A stretch of 64,000 nt of DNA from Dugong dugon (taxonomy: Eukaryota; Chordata; Mammalia; Sirenia; Dugongidae). Positions 22,750 to 35,264 of the stretch are shown here, in pieces. Under the pieces are notes generated by a model, which made no database searches, was not told where the DNA came from, and saw only the letters and a program-made list of their open reading frames with translations. How positions within the stretch are numbered: position 1 is the stretch's first letter; the number at the start of each line of letters is the position of its first letter. The stretch is taken from positions 100,771,234 to 100,835,233 of the forward strand of contig CM057462.1 of assembly GCA_030035585.1 (NCBI GenBank), written 5' to 3'. A program made the translations under genes and the position numbers.

Positions 22750-22780
22750 TGTATGTATATTTACATACATACATGTATAG

Positions 22781-22810
22781 ACACATACACACACACACAC
22801 ACACACACAT
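22781..22810. repeat. (CA)n microsatellite
   Basis: About 12 CA units interrupted once by T, next to TATA-rich sequence. Confidence 0.9.
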
Positions 22811-22874
22811 ATATGTGAAAGTGCTTTGGAAATTGTATCACTGTATAAAAATGATTATTATTTTTATTACAACC

Positions 22875-23323
22875 TTTCTTAGTTACCTAGTGCTGCCATA
22901 ACAGAAAACATCACAAGTGTGTGACTTTAAAGAACAGAAATTTATTTTCACATACTGCAAGGTCTAGAAGTCCAAAATTTGTTCAGGGCATGGCTGTAGG
23001 AGGAGGTCCTTCTTTATCTATTTCAACTTCTAGTAGAAATCAGTCCTTGGAGTTACTGGGCCTGTAGATTCATCTGCCACGTGTGTCTCTCTTCATATGG
23101 CATCTATTCCTCCTGTGTGTCCGATGGCATCTTTTCCTCCTGTGTGTCTGGTATCTAATCTGTTCTTTCTTATTGTAACTCAGAAGTGATTAGGTTTAGG
23201 ATCCACCCAACTCTGGTATGACCTCATTAACATAACAAAAGAAAATCCCTATTTCCAAATAGGGTCATAATTATAGGATTTCAGCATATATTTTGGAGGG
23301 GGACACAACTCAATTCATAACAC
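22875..23323 (-). mobile_element. Diverged family A LTR, antisense
   Basis: Starts TTCTTAGTTACCTAGTGCTG and ends CAATTCATAACA. The interior differs markedly from the other family A copies, including a repeated cctcctgtgtgtc motif near 23110 and 23140, so it is an older or separate subfamily. Confidence 0.65.
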
Positions 23324-25052
23324 ATCCCTCTTGAAGTGTGATTCCCATTTAACACAAGATTATCACAAATTTTTAGAGCAACAAAGCTTTTTTATATGCG
23401 AGACAGAGTACAAAGATAGGAAACACCGTTTCCTGGCACAGAGTGTGTAATCAATAAATTTTTATGGATTGAATGGATGAATGTTTCTTAGTGTAAAGCA
23501 GCAAAATTTTTTCTAAATAAACATAGCATGTATTTCTGATATTTCAAATTCAATATACCATCTGCTAGGGCTTAGAGGGTTCACACATTCTAATTGACTG
23601 CTATGCTGTTGTTACTGAAAGGGAGTAAAAATCCACCAATCAGTATAGCAGTTCATGGTGCTTGTTTTCTCTGGTAAGTTTCATTTGTTAGAGTGTTGTT
23701 TTCAATTCAGTTCTTCCATAGAAACTCATATAAACTCATAAGGAGTTTGAAGTTAAACTACTGCTATAAAACTAGGTACTTACTGCCCTTCAATTTATCT
23801 GACTTTTATCTCAGAGACTGTGAGCTCATTTAATAGCATCAAGTATAGAAAGCTGGAATAGCATCCCCTTTGCTGCACACCTTTGGGATGTTCCAGTATA
23901 ACGCTGGCATTCAGTCTCAACCAACCTGACAATAAAATGATCCATTTATCCAACACAAGCAGGCAGAGGACGAGATACTGCATCTTTTCACCCTGCCTCC
24001 TAGACTCCCATAGCCAGTCCGATTCTTCCTTTGGGCCGAACACACACACACGCAAAGTGCTTCATCAACAATTTTTCATGCTTTCTGTTAAATTGAGTTT
24101 ACTTTTCTTACATCAGTTTTCCCCTAGATACTCTTTCCAAATAGTACAGAAAGTATTTGAGGTGAACTAAAACTTTCTAATAATAAACTTTATGATTCTA
24201 AAACCGTAGGACTAAGAGCACTTATAAACAAGTAAATATTACAAATTGGACCATTTTATAGATAAGACTACTGAGGTTACATTTAAGAGACTTACTGAAA
24301 CTAGTAAAAAGGATATATTATCCTAACTCTTAAAATTTTTGAAGTTTTAAAGGCAGCGGTATTATCTAATGTAACCTAAACTTGGGGGCTTTTTAATTTT
24401 CTTGGAAGTTCACCCTCAAATAATTATTTTAAATAAAATATTTAATAATTAAAACATTTTAAAAGATTTTGATACACCTTGACTTATGGTTCAAAAAATA
24501 ATTCTAGGATTAGTTACTTGGCTGTTTCCCCTGGGTTGTCTTTACCTCACTCTGACTCCCTTTTCTTGGTCTCAAATATTACATTTTTATGCCATCAAAT
24601 CCATTTTTATTTTTCTCAGAAGCCCTAGCTTATATCTCCTCACATATCTTTGGCTTGGGTTAGGTTACATGCACATCCCTATCACTGTGTCAACTAGGTG
24701 GGATGATCAATTAACTTAAGAACCCCTACTTGTTGAGGTGGAGTTGAGAACCACCCTAAAACCCAATCCTGAGGACAGAGGAAACATAAATTTCCAATTG
24801 GAGATTATGGTTACTATTGCCAGGAAAAAATAAATAAATAAAAAAAGGAAAGGGGACCACTAGGAATACTAGAAAGATAAATGACACATGTAGACTACAG
24901 TCAACCCCTTTGCTGCCCAAAGTTCATAGACACCCCTCTTTTCATGTTATAATTTTAAAAATACTTTTGTTTAGAGAAAATGCACTGACATTCTCACCAA
25001 AGAAAGACAACCCACTATTTCATCCTGTTACAGTATATGCATCCAAGTCAAA
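23324..25052. other. No gene recognised; AT-rich
   Basis: Overlapping frames of 86 and 95 codons at 23795-24170 lie on opposite strands and show no family. An L2-like tail may lie near 23420-23490. Nothing else stands out. Confidence 0.4.
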
Positions 25053-25569
25053 GATTTCTGGGTTTATGTGGTACTGAAGACAGAGGTCCAAGCTGCACTG
25101 AAGGCATTGGTGAAAAACAAGGCTCCAGGAATTGACAGAATGCCAACTGAGATGTTTCAGCAAACAGATGCAGCATTGGAAGTACTCACTCATCTATGCT
25201 AAGAAATTTAGAAGACAGTTACCTGGCCAACCAACTGGAATATGCCTATTGGGAATATGCGTGTTCCCAAGAAAGGTGATCCAACAAAATGCAGAAATTA
25301 TCGAACAGTATCATTAATATTACATCCAAGTAAAATTTTGCTGAAAATCATTCAAGAGTTGTTGCAGCAGTACATCAACAGGGAACTGCCAGAAATTCAA
25401 GTCAGATTCAGAAGAGGACATGGAACGAGGGATATCATTGCTGATGTCAGATAGATCCTGGCTGAAAGCAGAGAATACCAGAAAGATGTTTTCCTGTGTT
25501 TTATTGACTATGCTAAGGCATTCAACTGTGTGGATCATAACAAATTATGGGTAACATTTTGAAGAATGG

Positions 25570-26053
25570 TGTCATGGTTTGAATTATCTCCCCCAAAAAA
25601 TGTGTGTATCAATTTGGCTAGGCCATGATTCCTGGTACTGTGTGATTTTCCTGTATCTTGTAAACCTGCCTCTGTGAGGTTAATGAGGGAGGATGGGTGG
25701 CAGTTGTGTCAGTAAGGCAGGACCTGATCTACAAGACTGGATTGTGTCCTGAGGCAATCTCTTGCGATATAAAAGACAGAAGTGAGCAGTGAGACAGGGG
25801 GACCTCATACCATCAAGAAAGCAGTGCCGGGAGCAGAGCGCATCCTTTGGACTGGGGTCCCTATGCAGAGAAGCTCCTAGTCCAGGGGAACACTGAAGAG
25901 AAGAAGACCAACAGAGAGAAAAAGCCTTCCCCTGGAGCTGACGCCCTGAATTTGGACTTTTAGCCTACTTTAACTGTGAGGAGATAAACTTCTCTTCGTT
26001 AAAACCATCCACTTGTGGTGTTTCTGTTGTAGCAGCACTAGATAACTAAGACA
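25570..26053 (+). mobile_element. Solo LTR, MaLR-like family A, sense, perfect TSD
   Basis: TGTCATGGTTTGAATTATCT ... GATAACTAAGACA, with TG...CA ends and perfect 5-bp duplications AATGG at 25565-25569 and 26054-26058. The RTE sequence resumes without loss on the other side, which fixes the boundaries. The sense polyadenylation region (GAGATAAACTTCTC) is near 25980. Confidence 0.9.
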
Positions 26054-26913
26054 AATGGGAATTCCAGAACACTCAATTTTGCTCATGAGGAACCTGTACA
26101 TAGATCAAGAGGCAGTCATTCAAACAGAACAAGGGGATACTGTGTGGTTTAAAGTCAGGAAAGGTGTGCATCATGGTTGTATGCTTTCCCATACTTACTC
26201 AGTCTGTATGCTGAGCAGATAATCTGAGAAGCTGGACTATATGAAGAACAGGGCATCAGGATTGAGGAAGACTTACTAACAACCTGCGATATGCAGATGA
26301 CACAACCTTGCTTGCTGAAAGTGAAGAGGACTTGAAGCAGTTACTGATGAAGATCAAAGAATACAGCCTTCAGTGTGGATGACACCTTAACATAAAGAAA
26401 ACAAAAATCCTCACAACTGGACCAATAAGCAGCATCATGATAAAGGGAGAAAAGATTGAAGTTGTCAACGATTTCATTTTACTTGGATCCACAATCAACG
26501 CCCATGGAAGCAGCAGTCAAGAAATCAAACGATTTATGGGATTGGACAAATCTGCTGCAAAAGACCTCTTTAAAGTGTTGAAAAGCAAAGATGTCACCTT
26601 GAAGACCAAGATGTGCCTGACCCAAGCCATGGTATTTTCAATTGCCTCATCTGCATGGGAAAGGTGTGCAATAAATAAGGAAGACTGAAGAAGAATTGAT
26701 GCCTTTGAATTATGGTATTGGTGAACAATATTGAGTATGCTATGGACTGCCAAAAGAACAAACAAATCTGTTTTGGAAGAAGTACAGCCAGAATGCACCT
26801 TAGAAGTAAGGGTGGTGAGACTGTCTTTGAACATGTTATCAGGAGGGATCAATTCCTGGAAATGTACATCATGCTTGGTAAAGTAGAGGGTCAGCGAAAA
26901 AGAGGAAGACCGT

Positions 26914-27430
26914 TGCTTAGTCATCTAGTGCTGCTATAACAGAAATACCACAAGTGGATGGCTTTAACAAAGAGAAATTTATTCTTTGACAGTCTAGTAG
27001 GCTAGAAGTCCAAATTCAGGGCATCAGCTCCAGGGGAAGTCTTTCTGTCACCTCTTAAGGAAGGTTCTCGTCATCAATTTTCCACTAGTCTAGGAGCTTC
27101 TCAGTGCAGAGACGCAGGGTCCAAAGGACGTGCTATGTTCCTGGTGCTTCTTTCTTGGTGGTATGAGGTCCCCCTGTCTCTCTGCTCGCTTCTCTGTTTT
27201 ATATCTCAAAAGAAATTGGCTCAAAACACAATCCAATCTTGTAGATTGAGTCTTTCCTCATTAACATAAGTGCCCATAATCCAGTCTTATCAACATCATA
27301 GAGATAGGATTTACAAGACATAGGAAAATCACATAAGATGACAAAATGGTGGACAATCACACAATACTGGGAATCATGGCCTAGCCAAATCGATACACAT
27401 ATTTTGGGTGCCACAATTCCATCCATGACA
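26914..27430 (-). mobile_element. Solo LTR, MaLR-like family A, antisense, inside RTE
   Basis: TGCTTAGTCATCTAGTGCTG ... ATCCATGACA. Flanks ACCGT (26909-26913) and ACCCT (27431-27435) differ at one base. The interrupted RTE site is the gaagaccct block seen whole (as gaggatcctc) near 3750. Confidence 0.85.
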
Positions 27431-27596
27431 ACCCTCTATGAGGTGGATTGATACCGTGGCTGCAACAGTGGCCTCAAGCATAACAACGATTGAGCGTGGT
27501 GAAGGAATGGCAGTGTTTTGTTCCGTTGTACATAGGGTTGCTGTGAGTTGGAACTGACTCAAGGGCACCTAACAACAACAACCCATCAAGTCCAAA

Positions 27597-29100
27597 TATA
27601 GCCCTTGTCATCCAGAAAACTGATCAAATGATAGGTTTAATCATACTCAAATACAAACTATACAATAGTAGTAAGAAAATAGAAAAACTGAAACGAAACT
27701 TCCGTCTATGGAAAACCCCCTTTTCTCCTCCCCTCTCTCCTACACTCCGGAGTTGGAGTCACACTCTACTGGACAGGAATATTTAAGACTCCAGCTCTGA
27801 CAGTAGAATTCTTTAATCAGCACTTCTATTTGTCCCTTCAGGAGGTTTTCCCTCACTCATTGTCCTCTCTGACCACGTCTGAGATAGACATTAGAGAGAT
27901 TGTCCATTCTAGAAGCACTGTATCTCATTAGGCAGTACTTCCTGTTAGTGGGAGTTTAAAAGACTGAAATTGCCTTTGGGTTAACAGTTGAAAGCCATTT
28001 CAGACAGGCTTCCCCTCCCCCCCACCACCAATTATTTTAAAACTTTAGTATACTTTTGTTTTTTTCTGTTAAATTCCATGATGAGAGTAATGAGATAAGG
28101 GAACTAGTCAAGTTATAGTGTTTGAATCTTGAACTAGTAACAATTTTCAGCAGTCTGGCTGAGCCTGCCTTTTCACCTTCTGCCTAGAGACACTTTGAAA
28201 TAATAGGATGGTGGTGGGAAGTGCCCTTACCCGAGGCTGCATTCCAGCTGCCTCATCACAATGGGAGTGATTGTACCTATGTCAGATAGGGAATTCATAA
28301 CAGCAGGAGCTTGTGAGGTGTTTGAGGAATAATGACAAGTTTTCCAGGCACAGTGTGATGTCCTGCTATGCCTCTCTTTTTCCTGCCTTCACTTGTTTTA
28401 AACCTAGCTTGGGAGCGTAGCATACAATTTTATATTCCTGCTAGGCTCAAGATAAGGGAACTCATGGTCATCATGGATAGCAGGCTTTAGGCACAAGGGC
28501 CCTGTTTTTGTAAAGCTATATTTTCTTTTGTCTTTGTTTTCAGATATACTAGTTCCAGCCTGAGTTTGTCTGTCTTTGTTGTAGAACCTTAATAAAAGGC
28601 ATAAGAAGTAGACGGTACAGTCAAATCATTATCTTTTTTTCCCTACCAAGTCTCGTAAAACTTCATCCTTATGTGGTCTAAGCTTCAAAATACAACAGCA
28701 ACAAATTAGCCAGATATTTCACTGCCATGTTCCAGGGATTCTCAATTTTCCATTTAATGCCTCTCTACTTAACCTGGACTCAGCCACTTCCACATTCTAG
28801 GGTCTTTCACTTAAAGCACAGTACTTCTGGTATCTATTCTACATTAGTTATGAATTTTACTGTTGCAAGGGACATAACACCCAACTGAAACTGGCTTATA
28901 TCAAAATAGGGAATGCACTGTTTCACGTAACTGAAAATTCCACAGATGATCTTTAATTCAGCTCAAATTATATCATCAAGCGCCTTCTCTGGGTTGGTTC
29001 TATTCTCAGTCTGACTTTCCTTATGAGCATAATAGATGGGGAGGTCACTATATTCTTATATTACTAAATCAAACTGAAGAGTGTCCTGGGGTAAAATCAC
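27597..29100. other. No gene recognised
   Basis: Mixed unique sequence. A short C-run (tcccctccccccccaccacc) lies at about 28010-28030. A repeat-like block (aactgaaactggcttatatc) near 28860-28960 resembles the end of an old DNA transposon or LTR that I cannot name. Confidence 0.4.
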
Positions 29101-29104
29101 CACA

Positions 29105-29820
29105 AGGTTATAGTAAAGCAAGATGATTTTATTCGGCATATGTTCCAAGAGGCAGAAGTTGGAAATGGGCAAGCATGCTTCCAGAGCTGTGTCTGCCCAA
29201 GTACAAGGAATGTCACAGAATCATCAGTATATATTAGCATTACCAGTGAGTAAAATCATTAAAAGTTTCACCTTTTCACAGATTTGCTAAAAACTACCAA
29301 ATCACTGTGATTCTACATTTTAAATTATCTTTCTTAATAATCACTGGTAAAAGTTTCAGTAATGACAGTCTGGAGAGTCTTCACTGGTCCAATAAATCTT
29401 ACTATTTACTAAATGCTGATAGAAAAGGAGCCCTGGTGGCGCTGTGGTTAACAGCGACAGCTACTAACTAAAAGGTCGGCAGTTCAAATCCACCAGCCAC
29501 TCCTTGGAAACCCTATGGGATAGTTCTACTCTGCCCCATAGGGTCGCTATGAGTTGGGATGACTTAACAGCAGTGGGTGATAGAAAAAGATGAGAGTGGA
29601 AAATATGTGGGTCTTTTGTGCTCTAAGTATTTGTTTATGTGAAAGTTTTCCTAATAGATGTTCTTCAAGATTGTTCTAGCTATTGTTTTTATGGTTCAAG
29701 GCCTAGTTTATGTGTCCTTGTGAGTCCTTGTCTCTTCAGCTGGGTCACATTCTTTATATTCAAGGACAGGGAATAAAGGCTTCAATTTTAACTCCTAAAA
29801 GTCAAATCTTCCCTTTCTCA
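29105..29820 (-). mobile_element. LTR-like repeat C, copy 1, split by a SINE
   Basis: Homologous over its whole length to 54385-55000: shared blocks 'acagaatcatcagtatatat', 'gagagtcttcactggtcc' and 'agctgggtcacattctttat'. On the minus strand it would run from a purine tract (agaaagggaagatt-like, about 29803-29818) into the LTR, with AATAAAAT near 29128-29135 as a possible polyadenylation signal. The AfroSINE at 29428 lies inside. Confidence 0.6.
29428..29580 (+). mobile_element. AfroSINE-type SINE inside repeat C
   Basis: GGTGGCGCTGTGGTTAACAG head, GGTCGGCAGTTCAAATCCAC box B, CTTAACAGCAGTGGGTGATA end. 'tgatagaaaa' occurs on both sides as target-site duplication, and the uninterrupted form is seen at 54742 (taatagaaaaagataagag). 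Confidence 0.85.
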
Positions 29821-29921
29821 GGAGCCTCAGCATATACTGTGATGGTTAAGTGGAGTAATGTGTATAAATATTTTTTGAATATTGCTTGAGCTTTTAAATT
29901 CTGGATGTATGTCAGCTATTA

Positions 29922-30109
29922 CAGTGAAACCTGTGAGAGCTTGAGTTTGACAGGATTGCCTTGTTTTTATGGGTCTTGAAAGTTTTCTGCCTTTGACAGA
30001 GTGCAGTCTTACCACTTTTCTATCACTCGCTTTTGTGGAAAATATTTGATTTTTCCTTCTCTTACAGGTTTCTGCCTTACACAGGCTCCGGCTTTTGCAG
30101 GTTTCACTG
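29922..30109. mobile_element. Tigger/mariner-like MITE, 188 bp
   Basis: Terminal inverted repeats CAGTGAAACCTG (29922-29933) and CAGGTTTCACTG (30098-30109) match perfectly over 12 bp and continue imperfectly to about 19. TA dinucleotides flank both ends (29920-29921 and 30110-30111), as expected for Tc1/mariner-type insertion. No transposase is encoded. Confidence 0.7.
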
Positions 30110-30469
30110 TACTATTATTATTCCATTAACTCCAATTATGCTATTTGTCCATCCCTGGATAAAGCACTGTGGTCAAGAGAATAGAATATCCAAATCATTT
30201 CAGAATCCTCCTATAGAGTTGCAGGGGAGGATGCTCAATGCCATACAAACCATATATTTGAGACTGAAGACATGTAAATTATCTAAAGAAAGACTAGGGT
30301 ACTTTTTGTTGGAAATAAGAGAAAAAAATTGGGAAAGCAGTCAATAAATGTCACTGTTGTCCTCTGAAAAAGAAGGGAAGAAAGGAGGGGGATATGACTA
30401 AGGTGGTTTAGGGTGTTGAGGAGGAAGAAATGAGCATTGAAGGAGTGTTGGGAAAGAAATAACTTTCCA

Positions 30470-30970
30470 TTTTACAGTTTTATCTTGACCTAGTAGTGTA
30501 TTTACCAATTTCAGGCTTCTAGTCTGCTCATCTCTCAACTTTGGGTTGTGTAAGATACCCTGAATTTTAAATAGGTTGTGCTGGGCTAGCTGGAGGAGGT
30601 CAGCTTAAGGTCAGGAACAGGAACCCGCCATTAAAGCAAAATTCCTTGGTGATGAAATTTCTAGATGTCTTTTGATACATGACATGTCTTTAATGACTGT
30701 TTTTACAACTGACTGACCCTGAAACCCTGCATATGCTTTGATTCTATCTCATGAGAAACCAAAATAAAAGGAATTTACAGTGACCTTCAGTAAACTATCT
30801 TGCCCAGACTCCACCCATGTAACCTACTTTCACTATCCCATCTTTGGAGCACCTTCCTGATACTTTCAGTCTGACACTGCCTGATTTGAAAAAATATCTA
30901 CTCACAATGAATATTTTCTATTGCACTAATTTCTGATGTTTCTCTGCATGTTTAGGTTTTTGATAATTTC
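30470..30970 (+). mobile_element. Candidate 5' LTR of a degraded endogenous retrovirus
   Basis: The segment carries AATAAA at 30763-30768 and is followed at 30971-30988 by 'tagtgtcagaagtgaggt', which looks like a diverged primer-binding site. The left border is not defined. Support comes mainly from the envelope remnants 2 kb downstream on the same strand. Confidence 0.45.
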
Positions 30971-32870
30971 TAGTGTCAGAAGTGAGGTCTGACACAGCTG
31001 ACTGATGTCCCCCAGAGCCCTCACTGGACATAGGTGAGATACCTGCAAAAGCCCTATCAACTTACTATCTTCACAGAGCATCTGGAAGTAGTCTCGGTAA
31101 GCCCTCTTGGATTCCCAAGCTCTGCTCCTTTTGTGTTTTGAGCTTAAATCTAATATCTGTTGTGAGTTTGGTGAATTTGTTGTTTTGTAGCATTTAGATC
31201 TATCTTAAAATAGGGTCTGCCAAATCCAAAGAAGCAGCAGATTTTCTTAGTAAAACTCAGCTCATTACACGGCTAAGAACTATAGGTCTAGATCTTGTTT
31301 GTATTTGGATTTACGATTTGAGCTCACTAATGATAGTTTATCATATCAGTGGCCACTATGGGGTACTTTCCAATTTTAAAAACTAGTATACTTAAGGCCT
31401 AAATTAGAAAACCATGGCACCCAAACCAGACAACTGCAGTGGGATGCTTATTTTGATTGGTATGCTGAGGTTTCCAAACATATTCATGATTCTAACATAG
31501 ACTCTTTGAAAGACACTGTTTCAAAACTGACCGAAAGTAACCTTAAGCTCCTTAATGAAACTTTTGCTTTATGAAACAGGAACTCTGAAAACATCTTCCC
31601 ACTTCTCGAAATCCTTCAAGGAAATCAGGAACTGGGCCCATACCATAGAGTATTCCTTTTTTGCTCCCTGCTTTTCTCCAGTCTCTTTGGGGCTGTGGTA
31701 AGAGCTCTCAGGTCTTGAGCTCCATGTTTTGCATTGCAGCTCAGCTGCTTAGTTGAAATTGATTTTCAGTTGTAAGAGACTTGGTTTCTAGCTGGCAGGA
31801 TGAATCAGGTTCAGAAAGAATGAACTGGGTTCAGAAAGAATGAAACTAGGTTTCATATGGTTGTTACAAAGGAATCCCAGAGTTTTTTAAGCTGCAAAAA
31901 TGTGTAGGCAGAGTTGAGCACTTTAAGAGCCTCTAGGGCTCTCGATACCAACAGAAAGACACTCATATAAGGATAAGTTGGGACATGAGATGGACCAGAG
32001 CATTAGGCTGCCCGTCAGCTGCAAGAAAACTCTCATGCAGCAGAGGTACACTGTAAAGCAAAACACTAATCAAACCCCGTAGCAGACTGCCTGCTAAGAA
32101 TTTTATTTGGCTGTGGGAAACCAAAGTTTCAACCTAAGGGAATAAGATCCTTAGCATCTAAGAGAAGTAAGCTTGGAGCTACCCCCTACTGGGACGCTGG
32201 TCTGGGATTCATGTTAAAAAATGCTATAAGCTGAATATACTAGAAGTAATTTGGAATTTCAGTGATTGCTTTGGGAAGATGAGTTCCCATCTGCTCTTTT
32301 TCCTTCTACTTTGAGAAAATAATTTCCCATTTGCAATGTCTTTTCTTTCCTCTTTGGGGAACTTTTGTTTGGTGCTCAGGTTTTGCCAAAGAGTCTGAGA
32401 TCCCTCCATCTGAGACTCTGACAAGTTAATAAGTTTTATCTAGAACATATTTTTCTGTTGAGGAACTGGGTTCCCTATGTGCTTTGTTTTTGCGTGAAAC
32501 AGAAATTAAGTACATAGGACTGAGTGGACTAAAACATTATTATAAGTTTTATGTGAGGAATATTGCTGATGTTTTAATGTTCTATTTTCTGGATATAAGA
32601 AACCATTTTTCTATTCTCCTAAAGTATCTAACTCATGTGTTTGTTTTTTTTACCTGCAGATTTGGACTGGTTCTTGTTATGCTATTTCTATGTGTTTATA
32701 TATAATCAATTAACCAAGAGAAAAAATTAAGAAATGAGAGGAACATAAAATAGAGACCAGAACAGAAACCTTAAAAACATTAAAAAAGAAGGATTAGGAG
32801 ATCTGAAAAACCCTTATCATAGGATACTTTATAGTCAGCATAGTGATATTAGTTACTCAAATAGCTGATT
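30971..32870 (+). mobile_element. Retroviral internal region, heavily decayed
   Basis: Between the candidate primer-binding site and the envelope remnant there is under 2 kb, far too little for gag and pol, and I recognise no capsid, protease, reverse transcriptase or integrase motif. A large internal deletion is inferred. Short frames at 32224-32424 and 32484-32705 have no recognised domains. Confidence 0.35.
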
Positions 32871-32881
32871 TCTGCATTAAA

Positions 32882-33371
32882 GGAAATAATCAGACTTTAA
32901 ATGGAACATTTGAATTAGAAGTTTCTGTTGATAAACTCAGCAAAGCTGTAAAGACCATAACTAGAGAATTATCTGAAGTTTGGCTATGACTTTACAAAAT
33001 AGAATAGCATTAGATTTCCTGTTAGTTTTCCAAGGACGAACTTGTGCTATAATTAAAATGAATGCTGTACTTATATTGCTGATTATACTAGAAATGTTAC
33101 CCAATACATGTCATACATGAAGAATATAGTTAACCAAATGTATGATCCTATTCCCAGTCTAGGTGAGCTATTGCAGCTATGGCTTTCAAGTTGGGGAGTC
33201 TGTAAGAAATCTTTATTTATCATTGTCTGCATAGTTATCATCCTATTATGCTTATGTTGTTGCTTACCATGTTGTTCCTTTATTGACTGTTTGACAACTT
33301 CACTACGAACCACTGTTCCCAGATCTGTGCAACACTTAATGTACCTTGAAGGCTCATCTCTGAGCTTTTGA
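32882..33371 (+). pseudogene. Endogenous retrovirus envelope TM subunit remnant
   Basis: Three pieces in three frames. About 32888-32985 encodes a heptad-like segment ending at a stop. About 32992-33054 encodes a stretch resembling the class I immunosuppressive-domain region (begins LQNR). From 33060 the third frame gives the paired cysteines of the CX6CC motif and continues to an 87-codon open frame at 33108-33371, with a membrane-proximal Trp-containing segment and a hydrophobic, Cys-rich membrane anchor. The two frameshifts make it non-functional. The features fit a gammaretrovirus-like envelope; the surface subunit is not visible. Confidence 0.7.
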
Positions 33372-33539
33372 CTGGACTTTTTTTTGTTAAAACCAGCACT
33401 GTTCCTATAAGTCATCCCGAGTATATACTAGGCCCTGACTCAAGAGTGTAAAGCTATGATATAGTGAAGATTCAAGAATATGGAAGCACACAATGAATTG
33501 ATGAGACCTGACCAATGATAAATGGTGACTCTTATGTAA

Positions 33540-33910
33540 TTGTACGGAAAAGTTCACAAGACTTAAATATACAGCTCAGTAGATTCTTACAAAGGGGACA
33601 TATCCATGAAACCACCTCTCAGGTCAAGAAATAGAACATTTCCAGGACAACAGAGGCCCCACTCATGGCCCTTCTCAAATACTAGGTCTTTGTTTCTCTC
33701 TAAAGGGAACTACACTGACTTCTAACACCATAGAAAAGTTTTGATTATTTCTGAAGTCTATATAAATGTCATTAGACAGTGCAATATATATTATTTTGTA
33801 TCCAGCTTCTTTCACTCAATGTTATTGACAAGATTTATACATGCTGTTGGATGTAGCTGTAGTTCATTTATTTACATTGTTTTATGGTATTCCAGTGTAT
33901 AATTTACACT
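33540..33910 (-). mobile_element. L1M-type LINE fragment, antisense
   Basis: 'aggtcaagaaatagaacatt', 'ccagcttctttcactcaatg' and 'tggtattccagtgtataatt' are reverse-complement L1M 3'-region sequence. It cuts off the retroviral region on its right; no 3' LTR is visible. Confidence 0.65.
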
Positions 33911-34019
33911 GAGAATCAGCTTTCCAAAATGACCTTATTGTATGGAGTCCTCTTTGCTCCAGAACTTTTCTGATTCTTGATATTTTCTGACTTTAATTTT
34001 TACAGTAGGAAATTTTGAT

Positions 34020-34400
34020 TTAATTTCGTATGCCATGGTGGGTCACTGGAGGACTTTGAGTTGGAGAGTGATGTAACCAGGGGAGATACATTGGTAGTGT
34101 TGAGTGAATTAGAGTAAAGGATTTGAGGAGGGGAGGCCAATTAGGTGGCTAATGTAATGCTTTCATAAAATTAACGTGGAAACAAAATAGAATATTAACA
34201 GAGGGGCTAGAAAGGAGATAGACAAGAGATATTATTCTCCTAGTGTGTGCTCATAAATAATAAGACTTGGCAATTAATGAATTACGGAGATGAGAGCAGT
34301 AAGGGAGTTGAGAACACGCTTGAGTTTAAGTGACTATGAGAGTGGGAGAGTCTTAACCAATTTAAGGAGGGTTGAAAGAAAATTCTTGGGGAAATTGTTT
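34020..34400. mobile_element. L2-like LINE remnant
   Basis: 'gtcactggaggactttgagt' and 'agagtgatgtaaccagggga' resemble a very common old mammalian repeat that I associate with L2. Orientation and family are tentative. Confidence 0.3.
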
Positions 34401-35264
34401 TTTTCTCTAAAATTATATCACTTACCTTATTTAACTATTTTACTCCCATCTTAGTTCTAATTGGTGACAATCTTTTTTCTCTAACTCTCATTTCTTGTCA
34501 TTGCTGTGAAAAATCATTCTCAGTAGAAGTTGAATCTGTCTGGGAAGAAAGAATCAGGACTGTGGTGGGATTGTTAAATAGCCTCCCTGTCGGTGAACTC
34601 AGTATCTAGAGAAAGCAACAAAAGCTTTTCTATTATTCAAACCCAACAGCTTTGGTGTACAGAGTGATTGCTGCTAGGAGAATGACATGCCTGGGACTTC
34701 TGGGAAGCCTCAGTCCTCAAAGCTTTTAAAGTGGTAGCTATTCTGTGTGCTCACATCCATCATTAATTCTTTCTTTATCTCAAGTTATTTTTTCTATCAC
34801 TGACATAGCAGTGGCTTTTTCCATTTTTCCTATAAGTTCTTTGTTTGACCGGTAGGCATTGAAATCTGACAAACATGTAGATGTTCCAGGAGTAGCACTC
34901 CACTATCTTCATCTGTACTGATGTTGAGGTAGTAACTGGATTGATTAATTTTTGAGACCATTTGTTTAAATAACAATTCAGGCATTGCTGGGACGGCCAA
35001 TCTATATGAGTTCCTCTTGAATGGATCTCATGGGCTCTATGTCTGTTTTAGCACTTCTTCTGTAGTAGAGACTTTCATTTCATACCTTTGGCAATATTTT
35101 ATCTACTATTGCATCTAAAAGCATTAACACAACTCATTAAACTTGTTTATATTGCTTCCTCCAATAGGATCCCTGTGATAAATGTTTTTTCTTAAATTTG
35201 TACTTTCCAGGCTTGTTACTGTCTATCTCTTGATAGTTTACAATATGGCCTTAACAAGAAATAG
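34401..35264. other. No recognised feature
   Basis: No open frame above about 60 codons and no repeat I can name. Confidence 0.45.

Larger units (their letters stand above)
25053..27583 (+). mobile_element. RTE LINE, split by two solo LTRs
   Basis: RTE sequence covers about 25072-25569, 26054-26913 and 27431-27583. It encodes most of the reverse transcriptase: an N-terminal palm (MRVPKKGDPTKCRNYRTVSL region at 25259 on), FIDYAKAFN near 25500, and the active-site YADD near 26289-26300, here preceded by an intact Arg codon. Stops and frameshifts interrupt it. It is 5'-truncated and ends in (AAC)n. Near-matching flanks (catccaagtcaaa at 25040, catcaagtccaaa at 27584) are a plausible target-site duplication. 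Confidence 0.85.

Noticed and set aside
33108-33371. Co-opted envelope (syncytin-like) gene
   Set aside because: Only the end of TM is open. Upstream pieces are in other frames, the surface subunit is not visible and no 3' LTR remains.
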